A DNA stretch of 64,000 bases, taken from NCBI RefSeq assembly GCF_900104725.1, contig NZ_LT629758.1:10024001-10088000 (forward strand). Direction: 5' to 3'. The notes beneath the pieces were generated by a model. The model saw nothing but the letters and a program-made list of their open reading frames with translations, did not search any database and was not told where the DNA came from. This document shows, in pieces, positions 43,715 through 53,218 of the stretch; within the stretch, counting starts at the first letter, position 1, and each line of letters opens with the position of its first letter. Source of the DNA: Actinoplanes derwentensis (GTDB lineage: Bacteria; Actinomycetota; Actinomycetes; Mycobacteriales; Micromonosporaceae). Both the position numbers and the translations under genes were made by a program.

Positions 43715-44950
43715 TTATCGCGGGGCGGCGGGAGGCCGTACGGCGCCAATCCGGAGCAGAATGAGCAGCGCCACGGCCTGGCTGAGCGCTACCGCGGCGG
43801 TCAGCGCGTTGTGGGATTGCTGGTAGAGGGCGCCGGCCGCGAGGCCTCCGGTGAGGGCGCCGGCGCCTTGTACGGCGGCGAACAGGCCGTAGGCGGTGGC
43901 CCGCCGGTGGCGGGGGACGAGGTCGGCGACCAGTGCCTTGACCGTGGAGTCCTGCACTCCGGTGGCGGCGCCCCACAGCAGGATCCCGGCGACGACCGGA
44001 ACCAGCCCGTCGCGGAACGCGAGGACCGGGACCGTGGCGACCATGACCGGCAGGGCGAGCAGGATCCGCGGCCCGGACCGGTCGTAGGCGACGCCGGTGG
44101 CCAGTGCGGTGACCGCTGCGGCGGCCATCGCGGCGGCGTAGAGCAGCGGCACCACCGCGGTGTCGACCACCTGGTCGCGGACCAGGTGGTAGCCGATCAG
44201 GCCGTAGGTGACCAGGCCTGCGGTGCACAGGCCAGCGGCGGCGGCGAACCACCAGAACCGGGCCGGCAGCGGGGTCGTCGCAACGGCCGGGACGTCGGCG
44301 GCTGCGGCTGCCGGTGTGGGTGTGGGTCTGGGTCTGCTCTTGGCCCGGACGGTGAGCAGGATCAGGATCGAGGCTGCGCCGGGGACGGCGAGGATGGCGA
44401 GGGCCGGCCAGAGTCGGCCGGCGCCGGCCGCGATGATCGCGGCGATCAGCAGCGGTCCGGCGAAGGCGCCGATCTGGTCCAGGGCTTTGTGGACGCCGAG
44501 GCCGCGGCCCATCCCGACGTGTGCGGCGGCGTCGGCGAGCAGCGCCGATTTGGCGGGGCTGCGGATGGCTTTGCCGAGCCGTTCGGTCAGGATCAGCCCG
44601 GCCGCGACGACCAGCCCGGCAGCGCCGAGGGTGGGCGTGATCGCGAGCAGTGGCACGCAGACGGCGGTGAGGCCGTACCCGGTGAAGGTCATTGTCCAGT
44701 AGCGGCGGCTGCGGTCGGCGAACGGTCCGGAGACCAGGCGCAGCAGCAGCGCGGTGGCCTCGCCCGCCCCGGTGACCAGCCCGACCATCGTGGCGGACGC
44801 GCCGAGTGCGGCCAGCAGCGGCCCATAGACCGAGCGGGCGCCTTCGTAGACCATGTCACCGGCCAGGCTGACCAGCCCGAACCCGACGACCGTGCGCCAT
44901 GGCGACCACCCGGCCGCCGGCCGGCCGATGTTGTCCTGGTGATGCGTCAA
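43715..44950 (-). CDS. MFS permease
   Basis: 411 residues, 12 membrane segments; probable TTG start with GGGAGA at 6 nt. VSLAGDMVYEGARSVYGPLL and ATALLLRLVSGPFADRSRR give the MFS loop pattern, and EAR-type residues in helix 1 resemble permeases that often accompany chromate-resistance genes in actinobacteria. Substrate unknown; an oxyanion or drug is possible. Confidence 0.85.
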   Translation of the reverse strand: MTHHQDNIGRPAAGWSPWRTVVGFGLVSLAGDMVYEGARSVYGPLLAALGASATMVGLVTGAGEATALLLRLVSGPFADRSRRYWTMTFTGYGLTAVCVPLLAITPTLGAAGLVVAAGLILTERLGKAIRSPAKSALLADAAAHVGMGRGLGVHKALDQIGAFAGPLLIAAIIAAGAGRLWPALAILAVPGAASILILLTVRAKSRPRPTPTPAAAAADVPAVATTPLPARFWWFAAAAGLCTAGLVTYGLIGYHLVRDQVVDTAVVPLLYAAAMAAAAVTALATGVAYDRSGPRILLALPVMVATVPVLAFRDGLVPVVAGILLWGAATGVQDSTVKALVADLVPRHRRATAYGLFAAVQGAGALTGGLAAGALYQQSHNALTAAVALSQAVALLILLRIGAVRPPAAPR

Positions 44951-45334
44951 ACCGGTTCTCCCTGCCTACGCCGCCGACCGTTCCTGCTGCTCACCTGGGG
45001 ATGGTGGAGAGCGCCCACCGCGAACGGGAGGCGGCGGGCTACCGCCGTACCAGTCTGCGGACCCGAAGACACGAACGCCCGTACGGTGATATTCGCTGGG
45101 CGGGCCGGTTCTGTCCGGGACCGGGCCTGAAGGGACGCCACTGTAGGCTCCGTCGACGGGTGTATCCCACGAGTGGCATTTCGGTCAGTACCAGTCGGCG
45201 GCTGGCCAGCGGTCATCGAAGGTGATGGTGAAACCGTCGATGACGGGCTTCCACCGGATCGTTCATCGTGTCTGCCCCGCCCTGGTCAGGTCCAGGCTGG
45301 GTGTCACCGGGTACGGACACTTCACCGCGTTGTC
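44951..45334. other. Gap of 384 bp with a degenerate repeat
   Basis: Between the MFS start and the 3' end of ietS. It holds a ~50-bp sequence (45068-45118, core ACGCCCGTACGGTGAT) that recurs imperfectly at 56386-56436 outside the element. No gene found. Confidence 0.4.
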
Positions 45335-47881
45335 TCATAGGTGGACTTGTACCGGGACTCCGACCTGCTGAGCCACCGGAGTCCACACATCGACGTCCTG
45401 GCCAGGGGTTTCGACGGAGACGACCAGTGCGTAGCGTGCGCCCTGCTCGCTGCGATCGCGCGCCGGGTTCTCTTTCCACCAGCCGCTGACGGGAAAGATG
45501 GCGACCGCGCCACGGCTGGCAAGGTCTACCGCTGATCCTTGCCAGATGTCCGAGTGCACCGACCCCGAACTGCGTGCCTTCGCGCCCAGGACCCAGCCGG
45601 CGTCGGCGGCGCCGCTCGGGCGGCGTTCTTCCTCGGCGAGGGCCTGCTTGTTGAGTCGTTTACGGAAGTCGTCAAGAGACTCGTACGGCCTGCGGACGTC
45701 GAACCGCAGGAGGTGCGACGCGTAGCTGTAGCGGCGCCGCCAGCCCCGGTTGGCGGGGTTCGGCTCGATGAAGTACGACAAGGTCACGCGTAGCCGCACC
45801 GGCGTCTCGCCCAGCTGTTCCAAGACGTCGGCTGGCCACGGAAAATCGTGAAGGTGCATCTCCCGCATCCGGCCTTGTTCGAAAGGCCGGATGGTGTCCT
45901 CGACCACGAGGGTGAGTGCATCGGTGGCGCTGCGGGTGGCTCGTAGCAGATCCGGGACACCCATTCCGTAGCGGCGCAACAGGAGCAGCGTTTGGGTCTT
46001 GTTCCTGCCGCCGAATCTGTTGAGCATCGCCGGGGTCCACTGCGCGGAATGGACGATGAGCGCGCGGATCGTCTCTGGCCACATGTGGGGATGGTCGGCG
46101 GTGATACGCGCGGCCAGATGTGCGGCCTGTGCGGTCGCGGCACTCGTGGCCGAGGTGACCGTCAGCAGACGGCTGTCGAGATCGCGGCGTCGGGTCGTGA
46201 TGAGCTGCAGGCTGGCCGGGGTGTCGTATGCGGTGCCCGCTGGGGACCGGGCGATGTTGCCGCCTTCGAGCACAATGTCGGGTTTAGTCGGCCAGGCTGG
46301 CCGGAAGGTGACGGACGTGGTGCTGTACGGCGACAGCTCGCCTCGGGCCGCGACCGGTGACCATCCGTGCCACATGGGGTCGGGGTCGTCGAGAACATCG
46401 CGGTTGGTGAAAGCGCCTACCGTCAGGGCGTTCCACGCCTGCGCGGGGTCGTGGACCGGTTCCAGGTCGCTGCGCGTCAGATGATCAGCGTCGAAATGCT
46501 GCGGCTCGACGTTGCCGGCGGAGATGACGAACAACCGCCGGGCTGCGGGATCAGGTTCGTCGAGAAAGACAAGCCCGTTGTCGTCGATGTCGATGCTGCG
46601 GCCCGCGGCGAGGGCGTCGATGGAGGCTGACCATGACGTGGGCTGGCCTGTTTGGTGGCTGGTGCCTGCGTGCCCGTCCGCCATCGCTGGCGCTGTGACC
46701 GCGAGCGAGAAGACCCGGCGCCGTAGCGGAGCCTGAATCTCGGCACGGCTGGCGGCATCCGCGGTGACAGCGCCGTACAGCTCAGGTGGGCTGGCCGGCG
46801 ACCTGGGAGAGAAGACCTTCACCGACTCCAGCCGGTGCCGGAGCCTGAGCAGTGAGGCGCTGGTGAGTACTTCCCCGAGATCGCCGTAGAGGGCCAGTCC
46901 CGCCATCGTCGTGCCGTGCCCGTCCTGATCGAGCAGACCCCACGCGGGATCACAGGCGTGGCAGTCGGCGGGTTCGAGGGAGGCTGACAGCAGCGGATGT
47001 TCCCGCTGGACGCCGGTATCGAGAATGCACACGGCCGGCGCGTTTGTTTCCGCCGGCGACAGCCGATCGGCGAGCTGTTGCACCCATTGCCCTTGCTCCG
47101 ACGCCGGCTCCGCGACCAGAATCTCCGGTGCTTCACGGGGCTGACGTAATTCGGCGATGTCGTCGAGAACGTCGAGGGCGACGGTCAGATCGTCGGAGGT
47201 GGCCTCGACCATCACCACCGTGCGCTCATCGAACCCCAACGCCTGCCCACCGGTGCGTAACTGCAGTTGAGTAGTCAGCTGCAAGAACCGGTTGAGTTCC
47301 TGGCCGTCACGACGGCGCAGCCACACCTCCCACCACGCCGTCACCCCTGGCTCGGGGCAGTCCTCGACCGCATCCGTCCACAGCGCCTGGATGGTGGCAA
47401 GCCGCACCGACGCGATCCGGTCGATGAGGTTGGCGTTCCTCGGCTTGGGATCGGTGGCCGTTTCGGCATACTGCTGCAACAGGCGCAGGAAGCGCCCGAG
47501 GGTGCCCTCGGGGACGAAGACCGTGGCGACGGCGATCGTCCCCGTCGGGTCTGTCCGCTCGTGGACGGACAGCAACTCCGGGTGAACCTTCCCACGCCGG
47601 GAATCCAACGACGCGAGGGCGAGCTCGACGCCCGGGAAACTCTCGAACGTCAGGTGAATGCCGTCGACCGCGCCGTCCACCACCACGGTGGGCTGCTGGT
47701 CACGGCGCGTGGCGGCCTGTTGCTCCGCGCTGACGAACTGCTGCTGAAGCTGCTGCACGTGTGCTTGCCGGTTCGCCGGAGCGGCGAGGCCTTTGCCGTT
47801 GCGCCCCGTCGATGGTGGCGTGTACGGCTCGGCTTGCGCCGGCTGTTGCAGAAAGATATGTGATCGGTCACGTTCAGCCAT
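45335..47881 (-). CDS. ietS: IetS-type subtilisin-like serine protease (anti-phage IetAS system)
   Basis: 848 residues. The N-terminal ~280 are a regulatory region without signal peptide, so the protein is cytoplasmic. The S8 domain has catalytic Asp288 (AVCILDTGVQREHP), His322 (LDQDGHGTTMAG), oxyanion Asn457 (VISAGN) and Ser577 (VTSATSAATA). A beta-rich C-terminal domain follows. A cytosolic subtilase encoded with an AAA ATPase is the layout of IetAS, reported as an anti-phage system; the ATPase probably controls the protease. Two bp separate it from ietA. Confidence 0.85.
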   Translation of the reverse strand: MAERDRSHIFLQQPAQAEPYTPPSTGRNGKGLAAPANRQAHVQQLQQQFVSAEQQAATRRDQQPTVVVDGAVDGIHLTFESFPGVELALASLDSRRGKVHPELLSVHERTDPTGTIAVATVFVPEGTLGRFLRLLQQYAETATDPKPRNANLIDRIASVRLATIQALWTDAVEDCPEPGVTAWWEVWLRRRDGQELNRFLQLTTQLQLRTGGQALGFDERTVVMVEATSDDLTVALDVLDDIAELRQPREAPEILVAEPASEQGQWVQQLADRLSPAETNAPAVCILDTGVQREHPLLSASLEPADCHACDPAWGLLDQDGHGTTMAGLALYGDLGEVLTSASLLRLRHRLESVKVFSPRSPASPPELYGAVTADAASRAEIQAPLRRRVFSLAVTAPAMADGHAGTSHQTGQPTSWSASIDALAAGRSIDIDDNGLVFLDEPDPAARRLFVISAGNVEPQHFDADHLTRSDLEPVHDPAQAWNALTVGAFTNRDVLDDPDPMWHGWSPVAARGELSPYSTTSVTFRPAWPTKPDIVLEGGNIARSPAGTAYDTPASLQLITTRRRDLDSRLLTVTSATSAATAQAAHLAARITADHPHMWPETIRALIVHSAQWTPAMLNRFGGRNKTQTLLLLRRYGMGVPDLLRATRSATDALTLVVEDTIRPFEQGRMREMHLHDFPWPADVLEQLGETPVRLRVTLSYFIEPNPANRGWRRRYSYASHLLRFDVRRPYESLDDFRKRLNKQALAEEERRPSGAADAGWVLGAKARSSGSVHSDIWQGSAVDLASRGAVAIFPVSGWWKENPARDRSEQGARYALVVSVETPGQDVDVWTPVAQQVGVPVQVHL

Positions 47882-47883
47882 GC

Positions 47884-48876
47884 TCAGTCGTTGCCGTCCC
47901 CGGATCGGTGTCGATCACGCAGTGCGGCGATAACCGCCGTGCTGCTCGCCGTCGTCTCACCGGCGAGAATCGCGGCTTTCGCAGCGAACTCACAAGCAAC
48001 AGTGATCTCCGCCTGACTCAGGCCGTTCGCTGCTTGTTCGACCGCTTTCCACGGCCAACGTGGCGGCACCATGGAGGCGAGGCGGTTGCTGATCACGGTA
48101 CGAACGACGTTCGGCGTCGGCAGCGGATACTCCACGACGAGATCGAAACGACGAAACAGGGCCCTGTCGAGCAGTTGCGGATGATTCGACGCCGCAACGA
48201 GCAGGCTCTGAGACTCGTGCTGCTCAAGAAACTGCAGGAACGAGTTCAACACACGTCGGATCTCCCCGACATCGTTGCCCAGCGCGCGTTCACCGGCAAG
48301 AGCGTCGACCTCGTCGAACAGGTAAACCCCTCGCGTTTCGGCGACGGAATCGAAAATGAGCCGTAGCTTCGCCGCGGTCTCACCCATCAACTTGGTGATC
48401 AACCCGTCAAGGCGAACAGTGAACAGGGGCAGCCGCAACTCGCCGGCCAGAGCGCGAGCAGTCATCGTCTTGCCCGTGCCAGGTGGCCCCGTCAGTAACA
48501 GGCGGCGCATCGGCTCGAAGCCATGCGCCCGCAATCGGTCCTGCTGCCTCTGCTCGAGCACCACACGATCGATGCGCTCCCGGACATCCGGCGCCAAAGC
48601 AAGATCGGCCAGACCCGTCTCCGGATACCCGACGGTCAGTAGCTCCGCTAGCTCGCCGCGGGGCCGAGCCACCGGCACCGGCGTGCCGGAACCGCGGCTG
48701 GCGCCTACTTGTGCCCTGCGACGGGCATCGACTAGATCACGAAGTTCCTGAGCGAACGTGGTCTGACCGCTACGAGCCGCCTTCGCGGCGACCTGCAAGG
48801 CCACGGAGTAGAAACGGCTGTCGTCTCCGTCGCCGTGACTGTTGACCAGCGCCTTGACCTGATCGGCCGTAGCCAT
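47884..48876 (-). CDS. ietA: IetA-type AAA ATPase (anti-phage IetAS system)
   Basis: 330 residues. AAA domain: Walker A GPPGTGKT (130-137), Walker B YLFDEVDA (185-192), sensor Asn231, arginine finger in RALFRRFD. A short N-terminal helical domain and a Lys/Arg-rich linker precede it. The gene lies 2 bp upstream of ietS on the same strand, so the two form one transcript. It is divergent from an XRE regulator across an AT-rich palindrome, which could allow repression in unstressed cells. Confidence 0.87.
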   Translation of the reverse strand: MATADQVKALVNSHGDGDDSRFYSVALQVAAKAARSGQTTFAQELRDLVDARRRAQVGASRGSGTPVPVARPRGELAELLTVGYPETGLADLALAPDVRERIDRVVLEQRQQDRLRAHGFEPMRRLLLTGPPGTGKTMTARALAGELRLPLFTVRLDGLITKLMGETAAKLRLIFDSVAETRGVYLFDEVDALAGERALGNDVGEIRRVLNSFLQFLEQHESQSLLVAASNHPQLLDRALFRRFDLVVEYPLPTPNVVRTVISNRLASMVPPRWPWKAVEQAANGLSQAEITVACEFAAKAAILAGETTASSTAVIAALRDRHRSGDGND

Positions 48877-49014
48877 GCCGTCTCACCTCCCTCAGCCGTA
48901 ACCAGCTCACACGAACCACTGCTTCGAGTCTGCCCGAACCAGCCACCACGGCGCATCGGCTGGCCGTCACAAAGACGTACGCCAGCAGCCGCGGGGCAGA
49001 GGTACGCTACTACC

Positions 49015-49028
49015 GATAAAAATTTATC
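49015..49028. promoter_or_regulatory. AT-rich inverted repeat between ietA and the XRE gene
   Basis: GATAAA-AA-TTTATC, in otherwise GC-rich DNA, 14 bp before the XRE start and ~140 bp upstream of ietA. A likely operator for the XRE protein overlapping its own promoter (inference from position and symmetry). Confidence 0.55.
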
Positions 49029-49041
49029 ACCTAGGTGTGAC

Positions 49042-49332
49042 ATGACAGTAGGCCGCGCGCGTCGCGAGAACAGCCGGTTTCGGCCTCAAGCCGACATCCT
49101 GGCCAAACGGATACGAGCTCTGCGCACCACGCAGGGCCTGACCCAGGAAGATGTCGCCCGCCGAGCAGGCATCGGGATTGCGACTCTGCGAAAGATCGAG
49201 AGCGGCGCAGTGGTCGAGCCCGGCTACTTCACGGTCCTGGCGATCGCAGCAGCCCTCCACACCGGGCCAACAGAACTTCACGCTGCCGTAACGCCAACAG
49301 GACCACTGCCCACAGGAGGAATCTCGGGCTGA
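49042..49332 (+). CDS. XRE-family HTH regulator beside IetAS
   Basis: 96 residues, ATG 49042. A single HTH_3 domain: LAKRIRALRTTQGLTQEDVA, RRAGIGIATLRKIESGAVVE. No second domain. It is divergent from ietAS. Small XRE proteins are common controllers of defence operons; here it would repress ietAS until infection. No toxin partner is seen. Confidence 0.85.
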   Translation: MTVGRARRENSRFRPQADILAKRIRALRTTQGLTQEDVARRAGIGIATLRKIESGAVVEPGYFTVLAIAAALHTGPTELHAAVTPTGPLPTGGISG

Positions 49333-49765
49333 AGCCCTCAAGCGAACACAGCCCGCAACTCATCCGTCCCGCCGTTGAACACGGTGTGGGTGCCCTGACC
49401 TGGAGGGCCTTTCTGAGTGCCGAGCCCACCGATCATGTTCGACTCCAGCGCGATCGATCAACGCCAAATGACCGGTTTGTTGACTTCCGACCGGAGCCCG
49501 GCCATGACCACAACGGAGTCCGGCGGTAGGCGGGGCGCACCTCGCTCATCACACTCAAGGCCGTGCAGAGCGAGTACGACCGACCGTGTCCGAAGTGCTC
49601 CGCCACGGATGCCGCACCACATGAGGACCGCGCCGGTGCAGGATCATGCTGACAACATCCAGAAGCCCACAACGTTCGCCAGCAGCACGACCGCATGGGC
49701 GCCTGCAATGGTGAACACCTCCCGGGTTACTCAACAATCACAAATTCCCTGACGGCGGCCCAGTG
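49333..49765. other. Convergent gap of 433 bp
   Basis: Between the 3' ends of the XRE gene and the AIPR gene. No recognisable gene or strong terminator. Confidence 0.35.
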
Positions 49766-51868
49766 TTATGATCCAGATCGTTCGGTTTCGTCCACAAGTG
49801 CGGTCTCCGCGATGTCTGTCAGACATCCTTTGCCGGCCAAGTACCAGCGGCGGACCCCTTGGCGTACCGCTGACGGCTTGCCGGTGATCTGTGACGTCAT
49901 GTGCTGAACGAGCCCATCCGGAGAATATTTTTCTCGATCAATCTCCCAGATCAGTGGCTTGGCTCGATCGTTGGTCCAGGTTGCCCTGCCGCGCCGTGGG
50001 TCGTGTGCGAGCCACGGCGTGAACTTGCTTCGCTGCGGGGCGGTTCCTGGCCTGAACTCAAGCACGGTTCCGTCCGGGATCAGGCCGCGATCCACGATCA
50101 AGGCCACGGCGTTGATCCGAGGTTCCGTGGATGCTGCTCGGTACGTGGCCGACAGCTCGGGCACCGGTTCTCCCTTGCGCTCATCCCGAACTATCCGGTC
50201 TGCAAGCGAAACGGCGCGATCCCTGTTCCTGAACACTGTGTGTACTGGTGTGCGCGGATACATCTCATCGATTGCGGCCACCAGACGCTGAAAGACCGAT
50301 TTCGCCATGCCCGGCACCGTCTCCATTTCGGCGTCCCAGTCGTAGTCGATGTTACTCAATCTCCGATGCCCGATGATGCGGGCAAGAATGTGAGTGACAA
50401 GTAGGTCGCCCTGTACCAATACCTGCGCGGCACGGCCCGACAACTCTGTGCGAAGGCTCTCGTGAAGAGCTCCTGAGGCCCGCAGTAGCAGAGTGGACCG
50501 CCATGCGCGATAAGCGTCGGTGCCGGAGTTGAAAAGTACGGCATAGGCGCCCTGCTCGCCTGTCTCGAACAGCACGTCGCTGCCATTGCGGGCGCGTACT
50601 GCATATTCTATGTCCTTATGGGTGCAGGCGAGCGCGATGGCCACTTCCATCATCGAACAACCCGTGGCAGGAGCTGGGTCGACATCTCCACGTTTGATCA
50701 CATACGTCTTATCCAAGAGGGCCGCGAACTCATCACGAAGGCGGATCTGCGTTTCCTTCATGGAGAAGAAATCACGCAGGTTCATCGCATTCTGTGTATT
50801 GGTTGACTGGGTCACTTGGTACCCGAATCCCTCAGGACAGTCCTCAAGCGAGATGAGTCTCACCCAGACTCGCGCATTGCTCGCTGTTTCAGGATCGGCT
50901 CGCATCGCCTCGTGCATGCATGCAACGGTTTGTGCGCCGTTGACGACGGTGGCGCCGCGAACGGTCAGGTCGACAGGAGTACCGTGGCCTCCTGCCCATC
51001 TGGCACTTTTCTGGATGGATTCACACAGGACCGTTACTCCGTTATTGAAGTAGAGGAAATGATGCGGATCGGTCAGTATGGTGTGAATAATCTCCCTGTT
51101 CACAGGAGTGATGCCGAGGGGCTTACGGATGTTGTCCTCGAAAAGTCGCTGCCCGAATTTCCGATGCCATTCGGACACTACTTCGGCGCCCAGAGTTCCT
51201 TGATAGGCCGTATAGGGTTGAGCCACGAAACTCGGGTTGTCGAGCCGGACGGCGAGATCTATACGGGGCTCATCTGCTCCTGCTCGAGCCATGTCGTAGA
51301 ACTCGGAGAGTCCGAGAACTTCCAAGGCGACGTCTTCTTCAGTTCCTGCCTGGTTGTAGCCGGACAGTATTCTGGTGAATGCATCTTTGACTCGCATGCT
51401 CAGTTGGCTCGCACCCATCTGTGCGACAATGAGCATGATCTTCACGCCCGGCGTTCCGATTGCAGTGTTGACCTCCTCGGCCAGTGGCTGAAACTTACTG
51501 TTGAACTTCTCGAACTCGCTGTTTACCAGGCAGTCAAGGCCTATACGCATCTTTCCTGGGTCGCCGAGACCTAGGGCGGCTCTTCCTTCGTCACTCCATT
51601 TGGCCTGAACGAGCCATACTCTCGGCGGATCGCTTTCTGCCAAGACCGCGTCGATTCCATTGTCATCGAAACCATCGATCACCGCTCCAGCGGCACGTTT
51701 GGCGTCCACTCCCGCAAGATGTTGAATCGCCTGCGCGGCAAGCGCGCGCGAAAGAAACGCCTGCTGCTGATCTTCCTCGGGCCGGCTCGCGAGATCCTCA
51801 AGGTCGATCAGGCCGGAGTACCTATTCGTCAAGATCTGTCGAACGTGGCGTACGTGAATCTTGCTCAA
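49766..51868 (-). CDS. AIPR-family abortive phage infection protein with nuclease-like N-terminus
   Basis: 700 residues; TTG start with GAGGGGG at ~7 nt. The AIPR (abortive infection phage resistance) core has HFLYFNNGVTVLCESI and GATVVNGAQTVACMHEA, and STNTQNAMNLRDFFS. Upstream, DDNGIDAVLAESD with LVQAKWS (Asp73 ... Gln88-x-Lys90) matches the PD-(D/E)XK restriction-nuclease fold. Together they suggest a nucleic-acid-cutting defence protein. Adjacent to IetAS, this forms a small defence island. Codon use is a little less GC-rich than in the respiratory genes, in keeping with transfer. Confidence 0.85.
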   Translation of the reverse strand: MSKIHVRHVRQILTNRYSGLIDLEDLASRPEEDQQQAFLSRALAAQAIQHLAGVDAKRAAGAVIDGFDDNGIDAVLAESDPPRVWLVQAKWSDEGRAALGLGDPGKMRIGLDCLVNSEFEKFNSKFQPLAEEVNTAIGTPGVKIMLIVAQMGASQLSMRVKDAFTRILSGYNQAGTEEDVALEVLGLSEFYDMARAGADEPRIDLAVRLDNPSFVAQPYTAYQGTLGAEVVSEWHRKFGQRLFEDNIRKPLGITPVNREIIHTILTDPHHFLYFNNGVTVLCESIQKSARWAGGHGTPVDLTVRGATVVNGAQTVACMHEAMRADPETASNARVWVRLISLEDCPEGFGYQVTQSTNTQNAMNLRDFFSMKETQIRLRDEFAALLDKTYVIKRGDVDPAPATGCSMMEVAIALACTHKDIEYAVRARNGSDVLFETGEQGAYAVLFNSGTDAYRAWRSTLLLRASGALHESLRTELSGRAAQVLVQGDLLVTHILARIIGHRRLSNIDYDWDAEMETVPGMAKSVFQRLVAAIDEMYPRTPVHTVFRNRDRAVSLADRIVRDERKGEPVPELSATYRAASTEPRINAVALIVDRGLIPDGTVLEFRPGTAPQRSKFTPWLAHDPRRGRATWTNDRAKPLIWEIDREKYSPDGLVQHMTSQITGKPSAVRQGVRRWYLAGKGCLTDIAETALVDETERSGS

Positions 51869-52065
51869 CTGGAGACCCCCTCCCGAGGCGTCAGGTTATA
51901 GGAAAGGAACCGCGCAAGCGATATCTGCACCCCGTTGGCGGGTGGCCGTGATGCACCCTTCGGTAAAATATCGACTGATTTGCGTGATTGGGCTTTCCGT
52001 GCGGAAAAATCAGTGATCTACGTCAATGCTTGATTCGATATTCGTGCGGCTCCTAAGGTGCATAC

Positions 52066-52626
52066 GTGGGCAGTCGAGAGATCATCGTGAGAGTGCTTCC
52101 TGGGGAGCTTCCGCAGCGCGGAATCGTCGTCCAACGCGGAAAAACAGCCTCAACTTCGGTCGTCGTGCGTTGGGACGACGGAAGCGAGGAGCGCGTCAGG
52201 CCCGGCGATCAGAGCGTCGGCTATGCCACCGAGGAATCGGTGTGCGCTCAATGGCTCTTGGAGCCGGGTGCCGCAGCAGAAGCATTCGAGGCCAACCCGG
52301 TCCACGTGTTCACCGAGTTCATTCGCGACAGCGGCAAGATTACAAAGACGATGTTACTGCGGCGCACCGTCGTTGCCGGTGTCTCCGAAAGCCTCGTGAA
52401 AACCGTATACACGGCATCGCGAGCGGCTCTCCGGGCCGATCCGCACATCCAGATCAGTAATGAAAGCCATACCTGGAATGATGCTCCGATCGACCCCTAC
52501 GCGGATCTGCGAAGTCTCACCCCCCACGAGGCCTTGGATCGCCTTGCCGGCGCCAAGAGCCTGCGGCAACCAGAACGTGCCGCTCTTGCCGACGCCGTAC
52601 GAACAGGACTGTCACCGCGCAGTTGA
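52066..52626 (+). CDS. Unrecognised protein divergent from the AIPR gene
   Basis: 186 residues. An N-terminal beta-rich part (RGIVVQRGKTASTSVVVRWD, then DGSEERVRPGDQSVGYA) resembles a small SH3/Tudor-like barrel. A helical middle (KITKTMLLRRTVVAGVSESL) and a C-terminal helix (LTPHEALDRLAGAKSL) follow. I do not recognise the family. The divergent position across nested inverted repeats (51968-52041) and the defence setting suggest it is linked to AIPR, but this is inference. The abrupt end could reflect a truncated larger protein. Confidence 0.55.
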   Translation: MGSREIIVRVLPGELPQRGIVVQRGKTASTSVVVRWDDGSEERVRPGDQSVGYATEESVCAQWLLEPGAAAEAFEANPVHVFTEFIRDSGKITKTMLLRRTVVAGVSESLVKTVYTASRAALRADPHIQISNESHTWNDAPIDPYADLRSLTPHEALDRLAGAKSLRQPERAALADAVRTGLSPRS

Positions 52627-53218
52627 AGACGGGTGCTCTTCCGCTTTGGCGCGGTTCACGTGCCCGTTCCGTGCCGCCGGTGAGGGGTATCGAACAAGGC
52701 AAACCACCCGTGTCCTCAAGGTGCGATCTGACGGTGGATCCAGCACTACGTGGCGAAGACCGTGCTGGGCGGCGGGGACGAGGTTTGCAGAAGTCACACC
52801 CAGCAATCTCCGCTCACATCGAGAAACGACGAAACAGGTCAGGGCGCATCGGCAACTGATGCTGCTCGCGGGGGTTCCACCCAGGATTCCCTCCAGGCGC
52901 TCGCCAGCGAAACCTCCAGCAGGGCATCGACCGCCAGCGACCCGTGGAGGTACGGGTCGCTGGCGTGTCGCAGCGGAGCCGTCGCCTTCAGCCAGCCAAG
53001 GCGTGCGTCTGCCGCGAACGGAGTCGAGGATGATCTTGGTGGCACTTTGCACGATCGGCCCTGCGGCAGGCGGAACCGCGGCATAGGTGGTCGGATCCGC
53101 CACCCACTGCGGGTGTTTGTAGACACCTCCGGGCGCTGCTGGAGTATCTGGGGCCCATCAAGGGCTTGCCGGGCCCGGGGTCGGCTGCTGGCCGTTACCT
53201 GCGGCCTATGCTGCGGTC
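52627..53218. other. Gap of 592 bp with a strong hairpin
   Basis: No supported gene. At 52933-52964 there is a perfect 13-bp stem (GCCAGCGACCCGT paired with ACGGGTCGCTGGC) around a GGAGGT loop. It has no T-run, so it is either a weak terminator or an RNA element. Confidence 0.5.
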
